NCBI RefSeq assembly: GCF_030150155.1
Contig: NZ_JASLGR010000045.1
Location: 1 to 61,336, forward strand
Direction of reading: 5' to 3'
From: Nocardioides sp.
GTDB taxonomy: Bacteria > Actinomycetota > Actinomycetes > Propionibacteriales > Nocardioidaceae
Length of the DNA: 61,336 nucleotides
Position numbers and translations under genes: made by a program. Under the pieces are notes generated by a model that was given only the letters and a program-made list of their open reading frames with translations, was not told where the DNA came from and did not search any database. Shown piece after piece: positions 34,050-42,291 of this stretch. Numbering within the stretch: the first letter of the stretch is position 1; each line of letters opens with the position of its first letter.

Positions 34050-34679
34050 GTGACGGCGCGTCGCAGGGTCGGGGTGATGGGTGGGACCTTCGATCCCATC
34101 CACAACGGTCACCTCGTCGCGGCCAGCGAGGTCCAGGGGGTCTTCGGGCTCGACGAGGTCGTCTTCGTCCCTACGGGTGCGCCCTGGCAGAAGTCCGACC
34201 GCGAGGTCTCTCCGGCCGAGCATCGCTACCTGATGACCGTCGTCGCGACGGCCGCCAACCCGCGGTTCACCGTCAGCCGGGTCGACATCGACCGGCAGGG
34301 GCCGACGTACACCTATGACACGCTGCACGACCTCACGGCGGCGATGCCGGATGCGGATCTGGTCTTCATCACCGGCATCGACGCATTGGCCGAGATCTTC
34401 ACCTGGCGCAACGCCGACCAGCTGTTCGAGCTCGCCGAGTTCGTCGGCTGCACCCGGCCGGGCTACGAGATCGACGAGTCGGTGCTGGCCCGGGTGCCCT
34501 CGGACCGGGTGACGCTCCTGGAGATCCCCGCCCTGGCGATCTCCTCGACCGACTGCCGTGACCGGCACCGCAGCGGCCAGCCGATCTGGTACCTCGTGCC
34601 CGACGGCGTTGTTCAATACATCGGGAAGCACGAGCTCTATGCGCTCGATGCTCCCGCTGATCATTCCCACACCCCCTGA
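34050..34679 (+). CDS. nadD: Nicotinate-nucleotide adenylyltransferase
   Basis: 209-residue NAD-biosynthesis enzyme adenylating nicotinate mononucleotide. It contains GVMGGTFDPIHNGHLVAASE (HxGH-type nucleotidyltransferase site), FVPTGAPWQKSDREVSPAEHRYLM and ISSTDCRDR (the ISSTxxR motif, with Cys in place of the usual Ile/Thr). GTG start. The order nadD-rsfS-phosphatase matches the mycobacterial Rv2421c-Rv2420c-Rv2419c cluster. Confidence 0.95.
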   Translation: MTARRRVGVMGGTFDPIHNGHLVAASEVQGVFGLDEVVFVPTGAPWQKSDREVSPAEHRYLMTVVATAANPRFTVSRVDIDRQGPTYTYDTLHDLTAAMPDADLVFITGIDALAEIFTWRNADQLFELAEFVGCTRPGYEIDESVLARVPSDRVTLLEIPALAISSTDCRDRHRSGQPIWYLVPDGVVQYIGKHELYALDAPADHSHTP

Positions 34680-34688
34680 AAGCTCTCC

Positions 34689-35102
34689 ATGACTGCCACT
34701 GACTACGCCCGCGACCTCGCTGTGGTTGCGGCTCGTGCCGCCTCGGCCAAGCTCGCCCAGAACATCGTCGCGTTCGACGTGAGTGAGCAGCTCGCCATCA
34801 CCGATGTCTTCCTGCTCTGCTCGGGCGCCAACGACCGGCAGGTCAAGGCGATCGTCGACGAGATCGAGGACAAGGTCCGCGAGTTCGGCGCCAAGCCGAT
34901 CCGCCGTGAGGGTGAGCGCGACGCCCGCTGGGTGCTGCTCGACTTCGGTGACGCCGTGATCCACGTGCAGCACGAGGAGGAGCGCCAGTTCTACGCCCTG
35001 GAGCGGCTCTGGCGCGACTGCCCGGCCGTCGACCTGGGCGACCTCGAGGCCGAGGCCGCTGCTGCCGCCGGGGCCACCGACACGCCTGCCGCGGGGCAGT
35101 GA
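34689..35102 (+). CDS. rsfS: Ribosomal silencing factor RsfS
   Basis: 137 residues. It binds ribosomal protein L14 and blocks subunit joining under starvation. Recognised by NIVAFDVSEQLAITDVFLLCSGANDRQVKAI and GDAVIHVQHEEERQFYALERLW. The C-terminal ~25 residues are an Ala/Asp-rich extension. The stop overlaps the next GTG start. Confidence 0.95.
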   Translation: MTATDYARDLAVVAARAASAKLAQNIVAFDVSEQLAITDVFLLCSGANDRQVKAIVDEIEDKVREFGAKPIRREGERDARWVLLDFGDAVIHVQHEEERQFYALERLWRDCPAVDLGDLEAEAAAAAGATDTPAAGQ

Positions 35103-35725
35103 CCCGACTGGTCCTGGTGCGCCACGGGCGTACCGAGTGGAACCGCCTGGGGCGGATCCAGGGCCAGACCGACGTCGACCTCGATGAGGTCGGCGTGGCC
35201 CAGGCTGCGGCGGTGGCGCCGTACATCGCGGGCTTCGAGCCGGTCGCGATCTGGTCCTCGGACCTGAGCCGCGCCTCGGCCACGGCCGCCCGCATCGCCG
35301 TCGAGTGCGGCCTGCTGGTGCGCCACGACGAACGCCTGCGCGAGCGCGGGTTCGGTGAGATCGAGGGGCTCTCGCACCGTGAGTTCGCCGAGCGCTCGCC
35401 CGGCCAGTACGACGCCTTCCGCGCCGGTGACTTCGACCTGATCGACTCCGCGGAGAACTCCGAGGTCGTCGCGGCCCGGCTGCACGCCAGCGCCCGCGAC
35501 CTCGGCGCCGAGCTGGAGGCGGGGGAGACCGCCGTGATCGTCTCCCACGGTGCGGCCCTCAAGCTGCTCGTCGGCGCCCTGATCGGGCTCAGCCCGGCCG
35601 CGTCGGTCTCGACCCTGGTCGGGATGGACAACTGCGCCTGGGCCGAGGTCGAGCTGCGTGGCGACGCCGGCCGGCTGGTGGCCTACAACCGGGGCGCACC
35701 CGCGGTCGCGGAGCTGTCGGTCTGA
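35099..35725 (+). CDS. gpgP: Histidine phosphatase, probably glucosyl-3-phosphoglycerate phosphatase
   Basis: 208-residue phosphoglycerate-mutase-like phosphatase. The phospho-accepting His is in VLVRHGRTEWNRLGRIQGQ, the general acid Glu in RERGFGEIEGL, and the second His in VIVSHGAALKLLVG. Synteny with nadD and rsfS equals that of mycobacterial GpgP (Rv2419c), which makes glucosylglycerate for methylglucose lipopolysaccharide. The specific substrate is therefore inferred. The GTG overlaps the rsfS stop. Confidence 0.8.
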   Translation: MTRLVLVRHGRTEWNRLGRIQGQTDVDLDEVGVAQAAAVAPYIAGFEPVAIWSSDLSRASATAARIAVECGLLVRHDERLRERGFGEIEGLSHREFAERSPGQYDAFRAGDFDLIDSAENSEVVAARLHASARDLGAELEAGETAVIVSHGAALKLLVGALIGLSPAASVSTLVGMDNCAWAEVELRGDAGRLVAYNRGAPAVAELSV

Positions 35726-35815
35726 TCCCGGTGGCCCCGATTTCTTGTTCTGCGGGGTCATTCGCTACTGTTCTTCTCGTTGCCGGGGAGTGATCAGCCT
35801 CGGACAACGCCAATC

Positions 35816-35888
35816 GGGGGTGTGGCGCAGCTGGTAGCGCACCTGCATGGCATGCAGGGGGTCAGGGGTTCGAGTCCCCTCACCTCCA
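35816..35888 (+). tRNA. tRNA-Ala (anticodon GGC), copy 1
   Basis: 73-nt cloverleaf: acceptor GGGGGTG/CACCTCC (one G-T pair), anticodon arm CCTGC-ATGGCAT-GCAGG with anticodon GGC, T arm with GTTCGAG between GGG/CCC stems, discriminator A. CCA is not encoded. A likely -10 TACTGT lies at 35766-35771, and a terminator follows. Confidence 0.96.
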
Positions 35889-35897
35889 CCCGAAGTG

Positions 35898-35941
35898 CAA
35901 GGCTCACAGGCCGGCCCGTCAGGGCCCGCGTGTGGGCCTTG
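35898..35941 (+). terminator. Terminator of tRNA-Ala copy 1
   Basis: 11-bp stem with one wobble pair (CAAGGCTCACA at 35898-35908 with TGTGGGCCTTG at 35931-35941), then TTTCTATTT. The rest of 35942-36163 contains no gene I can support. Confidence 0.75.
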
Positions 35942-36163
35942 TTTCTATTTCACCGCGATTCTCAGTGCGATGTGGCGCGCGGCGGTGCGCTGTGAGGATC
36001 CGTGCTCGTGTTGTGATCCGGCTGTGAGGCTCCCGTGAGGTGGCGTTCCTAGCATCGGGCGCATCGAGGGGCGAGCAGGTGCGCCCAGGGAAGGGATCAG
36101 GGTGACGGACGTGAGGCAAAGGCGTGTCAGGGCGACCCTGCTGGCGGTGGGAGAGATCGCTCC

Positions 36164-38260
36164 GTGGTGACGTCGGCTCCTCCTGCTGCCTCCCCGCTGC
36201 CTGCTGAGCCGGGCGCCGAGCGTCCCGGTCCTGCCGACGGCACTGGGCGCCCTGGCCGGATCGTGGGCCTGGACGTGCTGCGAGCCGTGGGTGTCACGGC
36301 CGTGATCGGCTACCACCTCGGCGTGCCCGGTCTGGCCGGCGGGTTCCTCGGCGTCACTCTCTTCTTCGTCGTCTCCGGGTTCCTGATCACCCACCTGCTG
36401 CTGCGCGAACGCGCGCTGACCGGGCGTGTGGACCTCCTCGCGTTCTGGCGGCGCCGGGCGCGGAGGCTGTTCCCGGCGGCGTACGTCGTCATCGCCGCGT
36501 GCCTGGTCTGGGCGACGCTGACCCACCGGGAGCTGCTGCCCCGGCTGCGGCCTGACGCGCTGGCGGCGCTGGTCTACGGGAACAACTGGTGGATGGTCGT
36601 CCGGCACACGTCCTACTTCGACTCCTTCGGTCTGCCCTCACCGCTGACGCACTTCTGGAGCCTGGCCGTGGAGGAGCAGTTCTACCTGCTCTGGCCGGTG
36701 GTGCTCGTCGGGCTCCTAGTCGTCGTGGGGCGCAACGCGCGCAGTGTGCTGGTCGTCGGCCTGCTCGGCCTCGCCTCGCTGCTGGCCGTGGTCGTCGGCT
36801 ACCTGGCAGGGGTGAGCCTCAACCGGCTCTACCTGGGCACCGACACGCGTGCGGGGGAGCTGTTGGCGGGCGCCACGCTCGCGCTGGCGCTGCACCTGGC
36901 CCCGGCGGCGCTCACGGCGCTGGTCGAGCGGATCGTGCCCGAGCGCGTACGCCGGCTCGGTCTGCGCGGGCTGTTCCTGGCGTCCCTGGTGGTGTTCGTG
37001 GTGCTGGTGGTGACGTTGCGCGAGACCGCCGCCCCGACCTACCTGGGCGGTCTGGCCCTGGCCACCGTGGCCTCGGTCGGCCTGGTCGCCTCGGTGGGGG
37101 CCGTCGCGGTAGTGGCCCGCCTCGACCGGGGGCTGGTGGGGGCGGTCGGACGCCGCTCCTACGTGCTCTACCTGTGGCACTTCCCGGTCCTGGTCGCGCT
37201 CTCCTCGGCGACCGACTACGGCAGGTTCTCCTGGACCCGGGTCGTCGCCGTCGTCGCCGTGACGGCACTGCTGGCCGAGCTCACCCACCGGTGCATCGAG
37301 AACCCGGTCCGCCGCGCGGGTCTGCGCGGCTCGCTGCGGCGCCTGGGCGGGCGCATCGGCTCCCTGGCCCCCGCGCCGCGGATGGGTGCCGTCTTCGGGA
37401 TGGTCGCCCCGGTCGCCGTGATCGCGCTCGCGCTCAGCGGTCGGGTGGACCCCGCCCCGGTCGACCACGGTCCGACCACGATCCAGGTCGGCCCCGGCTC
37501 GGCACTGACCGGCCACGAGACGAGGCCGCACAGGTCGCCGAGCCCGGGTGCCTCGGGTGCCCCGCATACTCCGCATGTGCCGCACGGGAGTTCGAGCGGC
37601 GGTCCCAGTCCTCATCTCAGCCCCAGCCACAGTGCCAGTCTCAGCCCCGGTGCAGACCCCAGCCGTGGTACGGAGCCGAGTGACGGCACGACGCCGAGTG
37701 GATCTCCGAGCGGCGTCCCGAGTGGGAGTCCGAGCGGCGTCCCGAGCGGTGGCCCGAGCGGGGCCGCCACCCCCGGACCGCTCAGCCGCCCGATGGCCGG
37801 CGCCCGGACGGTCGTGGTCGGCGACTCGCTGATGATCGACATCGCCCCCTCCCTGGAGCGGGCTCTGCCCGGCATCTCGATCGACGCCCAGATCGGCCGC
37901 CAGCCGCGCACCGGCCTGCAGATCGCGGGCGGCTACCCGCAGTTCAACCGACCGGGCGGCACCTACATCCTCGGGATCGGCACCAACGGCGCGATCGACG
38001 CCTCGGCGCTCTCCGCGTTCTGCCGTACGCACGCTGAGGCCCGGATCGTGCTGATCACTCCGCGGGTGGCGCGCAGTTGGGAGTCGACCAGCGTGGCGGC
38101 GATCCGGCAGGCGGCCGCGCGCTACCCGAACGTCCAGGTCGTCGACTTCCACCGGATGGCGGCCGGCCATGACGACTGGTTCGGCCCCGACGGTGTCCAC
38201 CTCACCCCGGCCGGGGTGCGCGCGATGTCCTCGGCGATCGTGCGGACCGGGCGTTCGTGA
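36164..38260 (+). CDS. Acyltransferase-3/SGNH protein (OatA-like O-acetyltransferase)
   Basis: 698 residues. The N-terminal acyltransferase-3 membrane domain has GLDVLRAVGVTAVIGYHLG (catalytic His), GVTLFFVVSGFLITHLLL, FWRRRARRLFPA and SLAVEEQFYLLWP. A Pro/Ser/Gly-rich linker with repeated SGVPSGSP-like units (about 440-540) joins it to an extracellular SGNH hydrolase-type domain with VVVGDSLMID (catalytic Ser) and GPDGVHLTPAGV (Asp/His). This layout is that of OatA-like enzymes that O-acetylate cell-wall glycans. The target glycan is unknown. GTG start, with a second GTG next to it. Confidence 0.88.
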   Translation: MVTSAPPAASPLPAEPGAERPGPADGTGRPGRIVGLDVLRAVGVTAVIGYHLGVPGLAGGFLGVTLFFVVSGFLITHLLLRERALTGRVDLLAFWRRRARRLFPAAYVVIAACLVWATLTHRELLPRLRPDALAALVYGNNWWMVVRHTSYFDSFGLPSPLTHFWSLAVEEQFYLLWPVVLVGLLVVVGRNARSVLVVGLLGLASLLAVVVGYLAGVSLNRLYLGTDTRAGELLAGATLALALHLAPAALTALVERIVPERVRRLGLRGLFLASLVVFVVLVVTLRETAAPTYLGGLALATVASVGLVASVGAVAVVARLDRGLVGAVGRRSYVLYLWHFPVLVALSSATDYGRFSWTRVVAVVAVTALLAELTHRCIENPVRRAGLRGSLRRLGGRIGSLAPAPRMGAVFGMVAPVAVIALALSGRVDPAPVDHGPTTIQVGPGSALTGHETRPHRSPSPGASGAPHTPHVPHGSSSGGPSPHLSPSHSASLSPGADPSRGTEPSDGTTPSGSPSGVPSGSPSGVPSGGPSGAATPGPLSRPMAGARTVVVGDSLMIDIAPSLERALPGISIDAQIGRQPRTGLQIAGGYPQFNRPGGTYILGIGTNGAIDASALSAFCRTHAEARIVLITPRVARSWESTSVAAIRQAAARYPNVQVVDFHRMAAGHDDWFGPDGVHLTPAGVRAMSSAIVRTGRS

Positions 38261-38290
38261 GGCGGCCCGCCGTGACCGCATCGGATCGGC

Positions 38291-39220
38291 TCAGGCCTCC
38301 AAGGCGGTGTCGAACTCCTCGTTGACCAGGGCCATGTTCACCATCGCACCGGTGAGGACCGCTGCGCCGATCGCGATCGGGACGCTCCCTCCGGGGTTGG
38401 TGACGTTGCCGGTGGCCCAGATCCGCGGATGACTGGTCTGACCGGTCGGGTCGACGGCGAGGAAGCTGCCCATCGGGTTCTCGGTGCGGTCCAGGTCGAG
38501 CCCGGCCAGGAAGGCGTCGTGCGGCCGGGAGTGCGGCGCGGTGAAGAGGGCGTCGTACGCGATCTGGCGACCGTCCTCCAGGCGTACGCCGCTCAGCCGG
38601 CCGTCATCGGCCAGGATCTCGGCGACCGGGGTGGTAACGATCTCGATCCCGCGCGAGCGCAGCCGTGCCTCCTCCTCGGACGACAGGGTGCCGTAGCCCG
38701 CGGAGAGGAACGTCAGCCGGTCGCTCCATTGCCGGACCAGCTGCACCTGATGCAGCGAGTTCGGGCCGGTGGCGAGCACTGCCAGGCGTTGGTCGCGCAC
38801 CTCCCAGCCGTGGCAGTACGGGCAGTGCACCACGCCGCGGCCCCACTGCTCGGCCAGGCCGGGGAGGTCGGGCAGCACGTCGCTCAGGCCGCTGGCGACG
38901 ATCACGGCGCGTGTCCTGAGCGCGGTGCCGTCGGTCAGGGTGACGCTGAGGCCGGACGTTCCGGCGTCGGTGACGGCGGCCACCTCGGCCGAGGTGAGGG
39001 TGACGTCGTACTGGCGGCACTCCTCGCGTCCGATCCGGATCAGCTCGGCGGGGTCGAGCCCGTCGTGGCCGAGCACGCCGTGCATGTGGGCGGCGAACCG
39101 GTTGCGCGGCAGACCGGTGTCCAGCACCAGCACCCGGCGCCGGGCCCGGCCCAGGGTCAGTGCTGCGGAGAGGCCGGCGGCTGCGCCACCGATGACGATC
39201 ACGTCGGGTTGTTCGCTCAT
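38291..39220 (-). CDS. Thioredoxin-reductase-like flavoprotein
   Basis: 309-residue FAD/NAD(P)H oxidoreductase. The FAD motif is VIVIGGAAAGLSAALTLGRA, the redox pair C133-x-x-C136 is in HCPYCHGWE, and the C-terminal FAD contact is IWATGNVTNPGGSVPIAIG. The NADP GxGxxA site is weak (VLATGPNSLHQ), as in ferredoxin-dependent or bacillithiol-type relatives. The ATG at 39220 is the family start. It is divergent from an XRE-cupin regulator, which probably controls it. Confidence 0.87.
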   Translation of the reverse strand: MSEQPDVIVIGGAAAGLSAALTLGRARRRVLVLDTGLPRNRFAAHMHGVLGHDGLDPAELIRIGREECRQYDVTLTSAEVAAVTDAGTSGLSVTLTDGTALRTRAVIVASGLSDVLPDLPGLAEQWGRGVVHCPYCHGWEVRDQRLAVLATGPNSLHQVQLVRQWSDRLTFLSAGYGTLSSEEEARLRSRGIEIVTTPVAEILADDGRLSGVRLEDGRQIAYDALFTAPHSRPHDAFLAGLDLDRTENPMGSFLAVDPTGQTSHPRIWATGNVTNPGGSVPIAIGAAVLTGAMVNMALVNEEFDTALEA

Positions 39221-39251
39221 GTCACCAGTGCACTGGCATGATGGCGAAACA

Positions 39252-39277
39252 GCAAAGATTCTTGCGGAATTGGCAAG
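39252..39277. promoter_or_regulatory. Candidate operator between TrxR-like gene and XRE-cupin regulator
   Basis: Alternating inverted elements GCAA (39252-39255), TTGC (39262-39265) and GCAA (39273-39276), giving CTTGC-N7-GCAAG at 39261-39277. They lie in the 78-base divergent intergenic region close to the regulator start, the expected place for its binding site. Confidence 0.4.
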
Positions 39278-39298
39278 GCAGTCCTCAAGGCGGTCCTG

Positions 39299-39868
39299 AT
39301 GGTCGACGAGTTGAAGCAGGTCGCGGCACGGCTGCGGGCGTTCCGGCACTCGCGCGGGTGGACGTTGGACGAGCTCGCGGAGCGAGCCGGGATGTCGGCC
39401 AGCACGCTGTCACGCCTGGAGTCGGGCAAGCGCCAGGCCAGCCTGGAGCTGCTGATCCCGTTGACCCGCGAGCTCGGGATCGGCCTGGACGACCTGGTCG
39501 CGCCCGTGGTCGCCGATCCGCGCGTACGTCGTCCAGCGATCCACCGCGACGGGATCGTGATCGCTCCGTTGGCGCCGGAAGGCTCTGCGGTGGGGACCTA
39601 CAAGGTGACCTACCCGCCCTCGGCGCAGTGCCCCGAGCAGCGCGTGCACGACGGCTTCGAGTGGCTCTACGTCCTGGCCGGCAAGCTCCGGCTCTCGCTC
39701 GGCGACCAGGTCTTCGTGCTCGGCGCGGGGGAGGCTGCCGAGTTCGACACCCGGGTCCCGCACAGCCTCTCCGCGGTCGGTCCGCGCCCTGCTCAGGTGC
39801 TCAGCATCTTCAACAGCGAGGGCGTCCGCCTGCACACCACCGGGGTGGAGGGGGCCCGAATGGCGTAG
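39299..39868 (+). CDS. XRE-family regulator with cupin domain
   Basis: 189 residues. The HTH_3 domain (about 8-62) has RLRAFRHSRGWTLDELAERAG and STLSRLESGKRQASLELL. The cupin sensor domain (about 100-170) has FEWLYVLAGKLRLSLGDQ and EAAEFDTRVPHSLSAVG. It is probably a one-component regulator of the divergent flavoprotein gene. The ATG at 39299 fits the domain boundary. Confidence 0.9.
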   Translation: MVDELKQVAARLRAFRHSRGWTLDELAERAGMSASTLSRLESGKRQASLELLIPLTRELGIGLDDLVAPVVADPRVRRPAIHRDGIVIAPLAPEGSAVGTYKVTYPPSAQCPEQRVHDGFEWLYVLAGKLRLSLGDQVFVLGAGEAAEFDTRVPHSLSAVGPRPAQVLSIFNSEGVRLHTTGVEGARMA

Positions 39869-39930
39869 ACGCCGGGTGGTTCGCTAGTGTTTTCCTTGTT
39901 GCCGACACGGAGACGGGTCGGTGAGACGCT

Positions 39931-40003
39931 GGGGGTGTGGCGCAGCTGGTAGCGCACCTGCATGGCATGCAGGGGGTCAGGGGTTCGAGTCCCCTCACCT
40001 CCA
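39931..40003 (+). tRNA. tRNA-Ala (anticodon GGC), copy 2
   Basis: Identical over all 73 nt to the copy at 35816-35888. The upstream 30-40 bases are also similar (TTCGCTA-x-TGTT, then GTTGCCG), with TAGTGT at 39885-39890 as a likely -10. The flanks beyond that differ. Confidence 0.96.
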
Positions 40004-40009
40004 CAGCGA

Positions 40010-40047
40010 CGAACGGCGGTGCGATCTGAGGATCGCACCGCCGTTCG
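40010..40047 (+). terminator. Terminator of tRNA-Ala copy 2
   Basis: Perfect 17-bp stem (40010-40026 with 40031-40047) closed by a TGAG loop, starting 7 bases after the tRNA. It differs in sequence from the terminator of copy 1. Confidence 0.85.
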
Positions 40048-40205
40048 GCATTGGTGGCACCGCGTGACGGCTTCGGGGCGGGACCGAAGACCCTCTAGTC
40101 CACCGCCACGGAGTCTGCCGATTCCGCCCGACGGCCCCGGCGCTGACTGCCACACTGCCGCCACGAGGACGGTTCGCGCGTCCGCCGGGGAGAGGCAGGG
40201 TCGAG

Positions 40206-40946
40206 ATGTTCGCGGTGACGCGTCGGCTGTGGGGGCGGGGACGTGCGTGGTCCACCGACCCCACCCACTTCGAGTTCGGGGAGATCGACCAGGCGCTGCG
40301 GCTGCGCACCGAGTCCCTGGTCACCGCCAGCAAGCAGCTGGCGGAGCGCTTCCCGGCCAAGGCCCTCGACCCTGACGTGGTCTTCCGGCTGGCCGCGGTC
40401 GACCTGTTCGTGGAGAAGGCCCAGCGGGTGCTGGGCAAGCGGGCCGCGCGGATGTCGATCGCCGGGACGATGGCGTCGGCTGCGGCGGTCCTCGCCGTCG
40501 GTGCGCTGAGCTACTACATCGCCGTGCACGCGGCCTCTCCGCCGCCGACGATCGGCCGCAACGAGCTGATCCTCCGGGTCGTCTCAGCGATCTCGCTGGG
40601 CGGTGTCGTGCTGGTCGCGGTCAAGTACTTCGTCGCCCTGGCGCGATCCTTCTTCCACGAGAGCGTCACGCTGCTTTCACGCCGCCACGCCCTGCGCTTC
40701 GGGCGGATGTACCTCTACCTCAACCCGACCGACGTGACCCTCGAGCACCTCAAGGACGCCTTCGACTGGAACCGAGGCGGGGAGTCGTCGTTCCTCGACA
40801 TCCGGCCCGGGGAGATCGGCCAGACGCCGTACACCGCGATCGCCCAGGCGATCGGGGATGCGATGGGCGCTGCCTTCGCGAAGGGGTTCGAGAGCGCCAC
40901 GTCCACGACGGCCGGCGCGGGCGGGGCCACGCCACCGGGTCAGTAG
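40206..40946 (+). CDS. Hypothetical two-helix membrane protein
   Basis: 246 residues, no family recognised. A charged N-terminal helical region (FGEIDQALRLRTESLVTASKQ) is followed by two hydrophobic segments (SAAAVLAVGALSYYIAVHA and ISLGGVVLVAVKYFVALA) and a soluble C-terminal part containing LHLKDAFDW-like and SSFLDIRPGEIGQTPYTAI sequence. The ATG at 40206 follows a short GGTCGAG region. The 3' end overlaps the convergent nuclease gene by 7 bases. Confidence 0.7.
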   Translation: MFAVTRRLWGRGRAWSTDPTHFEFGEIDQALRLRTESLVTASKQLAERFPAKALDPDVVFRLAAVDLFVEKAQRVLGKRAARMSIAGTMASAAAVLAVGALSYYIAVHAASPPPTIGRNELILRVVSAISLGGVVLVAVKYFVALARSFFHESVTLLSRRHALRFGRMYLYLNPTDVTLEHLKDAFDWNRGGESSFLDIRPGEIGQTPYTAIAQAIGDAMGAAFAKGFESATSTTAGAGGATPPGQ

Positions 40947-41680
40947 TCCACCTGCACGAAGGCGTGGTCGGAGTGGCTGCGCAGCAGCTGCACGTCCCGG
41001 CTCGGCTCGGTGAAGAAGACGTCGTCGATCCTGCGGTGGGAGGTCAGGGTGCCGGTCGTTCCGGGGTGCCCCTCCCACGCCGAGTGCAGCGGGGGCAGGG
41101 CGAGGCCGTGGAAGTTGGAGTCGCCGAGGGCGCAGACGGCGTCGCAGCGTCGCAGCAGCCGGGAGACGACGCGCTGGAGACGGCGTACCTCCTGCTGATG
41201 GCGACGGGCGTTGCGGGGCCGGTCGGCGCGGTAGACGTCGTTGCCCTGGGTGCCGGGGATGAGGTGGTAGCTCACGATCCCGAGGCGCTGGGCGGTGAGG
41301 TGGTCCTCGGCCTCGACCACGCTCACCCAGCGGGGCGGGAGCAGGTCGAGGATGCGGGAGCCGCGGTCGGCGTGACCGACGGTGCCGAGGCTGACCTGGC
41401 GGGTGGCCAGGACGGTGAACCGCGAGGCGCGCAGCCCCACGACGCAGTCGCCGGGACCCGAGGTCACCCAGGTGTACGCCCCGCTGCCGGTGCGCAGACG
41501 GGGCACGCCGGCCACGCCGACGCTGCCGGTGCGTGCCAGGCCGCGCAGGCGCATGATCCGCCACTCCTGGAGGCCGACGATGTCGGGGTCACCGGCGAGC
41601 ACCGTCGCCAGACACTCGTCGGCCTGCTGCGGGCTCAGTGAGGACAGCACGTTCGCGGTGGTGATCCGGGTCCTCGGCAT
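40940..41680 (-). CDS. Endonuclease/exonuclease/phosphatase family protein
   Basis: 246-residue DNase-I-like fold protein. It begins RTRITTANVLSSLSPQQAD (metal-binding Asn), then GLQEWRIMR (catalytic Glu), YHLIPGTQGNDVYR, ALGDSNFHG (the GD-x-N motif) and a final SHSDHAFVQV (S-D-H). All catalytic elements are present. Its start at 41680 is fixed by a strong AAGGAGGT ribosome site. No signal peptide is seen, so it is likely cytoplasmic. Confidence 0.87.
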   Translation of the reverse strand: MPRTRITTANVLSSLSPQQADECLATVLAGDPDIVGLQEWRIMRLRGLARTGSVGVAGVPRLRTGSGAYTWVTSGPGDCVVGLRASRFTVLATRQVSLGTVGHADRGSRILDLLPPRWVSVVEAEDHLTAQRLGIVSYHLIPGTQGNDVYRADRPRNARRHQQEVRRLQRVVSRLLRRCDAVCALGDSNFHGLALPPLHSAWEGHPGTTGTLTSHRRIDDVFFTEPSRDVQLLRSHSDHAFVQVDY

Positions 41681-41792
41681 GGGACGACCTCCTTCGAGGC
41701 GGCGATCGGGGCAGGAGTCCATTGTGCGGTACGCCGACCTCGCGGCGGGGCCGCCGACGGGGGAGTTCCGGGGCGGATGGCAGGATCGAGGC

Positions 41793-42251
41793 ATGACGAA
41801 GCCGACCTCGCGCACTGCCCAGATCGGCCGGGCACTGCCCCGGATCTGCGTCCTCGTCCTCGGCGTGCTCGGCCTCGCCTCGGGGCACATGTTCGCCGAG
41901 ATCGCGGGGCTGGTGGTCGTGGGGGCGACCGTCGCCACGAACTGGAAGGCGTGGTGGACGTACGTCGTCACCGGCCAGCGCCCCTCCACGGCGACCCCGC
42001 CGCCGGCCGAGTTCGCCGAGCCGGGGACCTACCGCGTCCGGCTGGAGGCGGCGGGGGAGCGCCCGATCCAGGTGATCAAGGCGATCCGCGAGGTCAGCGG
42101 GGCCGACCTGTACGAGGCCAAGATCCTGGTCGAGGGGGTGCCCTCGATCATGGCCGACCAGGTCAGCGTGACCAGCGCCGACCGGGTCCGGGCACGCCTC
42201 GAGGCTGCCGGTGCGACGGTGTCGATGGAGGACGTCCCGGCGGCCGGCTGA
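41793..42251 (+). CDS. Membrane-anchored protein with ribosomal L7/L12 C-terminal-like domain
   Basis: 152 residues. Two hydrophobic stretches (ICVLVLGVLGLASGHMF and IAGLVVVGATVATNW) are followed by a Pro-rich linker and a domain similar to the L7/L12 C-terminal domain (IQVIKAIREVSGADLYEAKI, then ADRVRARLEAAGATV). It is not the ribosomal protein itself, which lacks membrane helices. The role is unknown. The ATG at 41793 gives the complete protein. Confidence 0.75.
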   Translation: MTKPTSRTAQIGRALPRICVLVLGVLGLASGHMFAEIAGLVVVGATVATNWKAWWTYVVTGQRPSTATPPPAEFAEPGTYRVRLEAAGERPIQVIKAIREVSGADLYEAKILVEGVPSIMADQVSVTSADRVRARLEAAGATVSMEDVPAAG

Positions 42252-42291
42252 CCCGGGCCCTGCCGTTGGCTGGCAGGACCCGCAGTCGGCG

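Noticed and set aside
35889..39930. Prophage or integrative element between the two tRNA-Ala genes
   Set aside because: No integrase, phage gene or partial tRNA repeat. Both tRNAs are complete with own promoter and terminator. Reported only as a duplication question.
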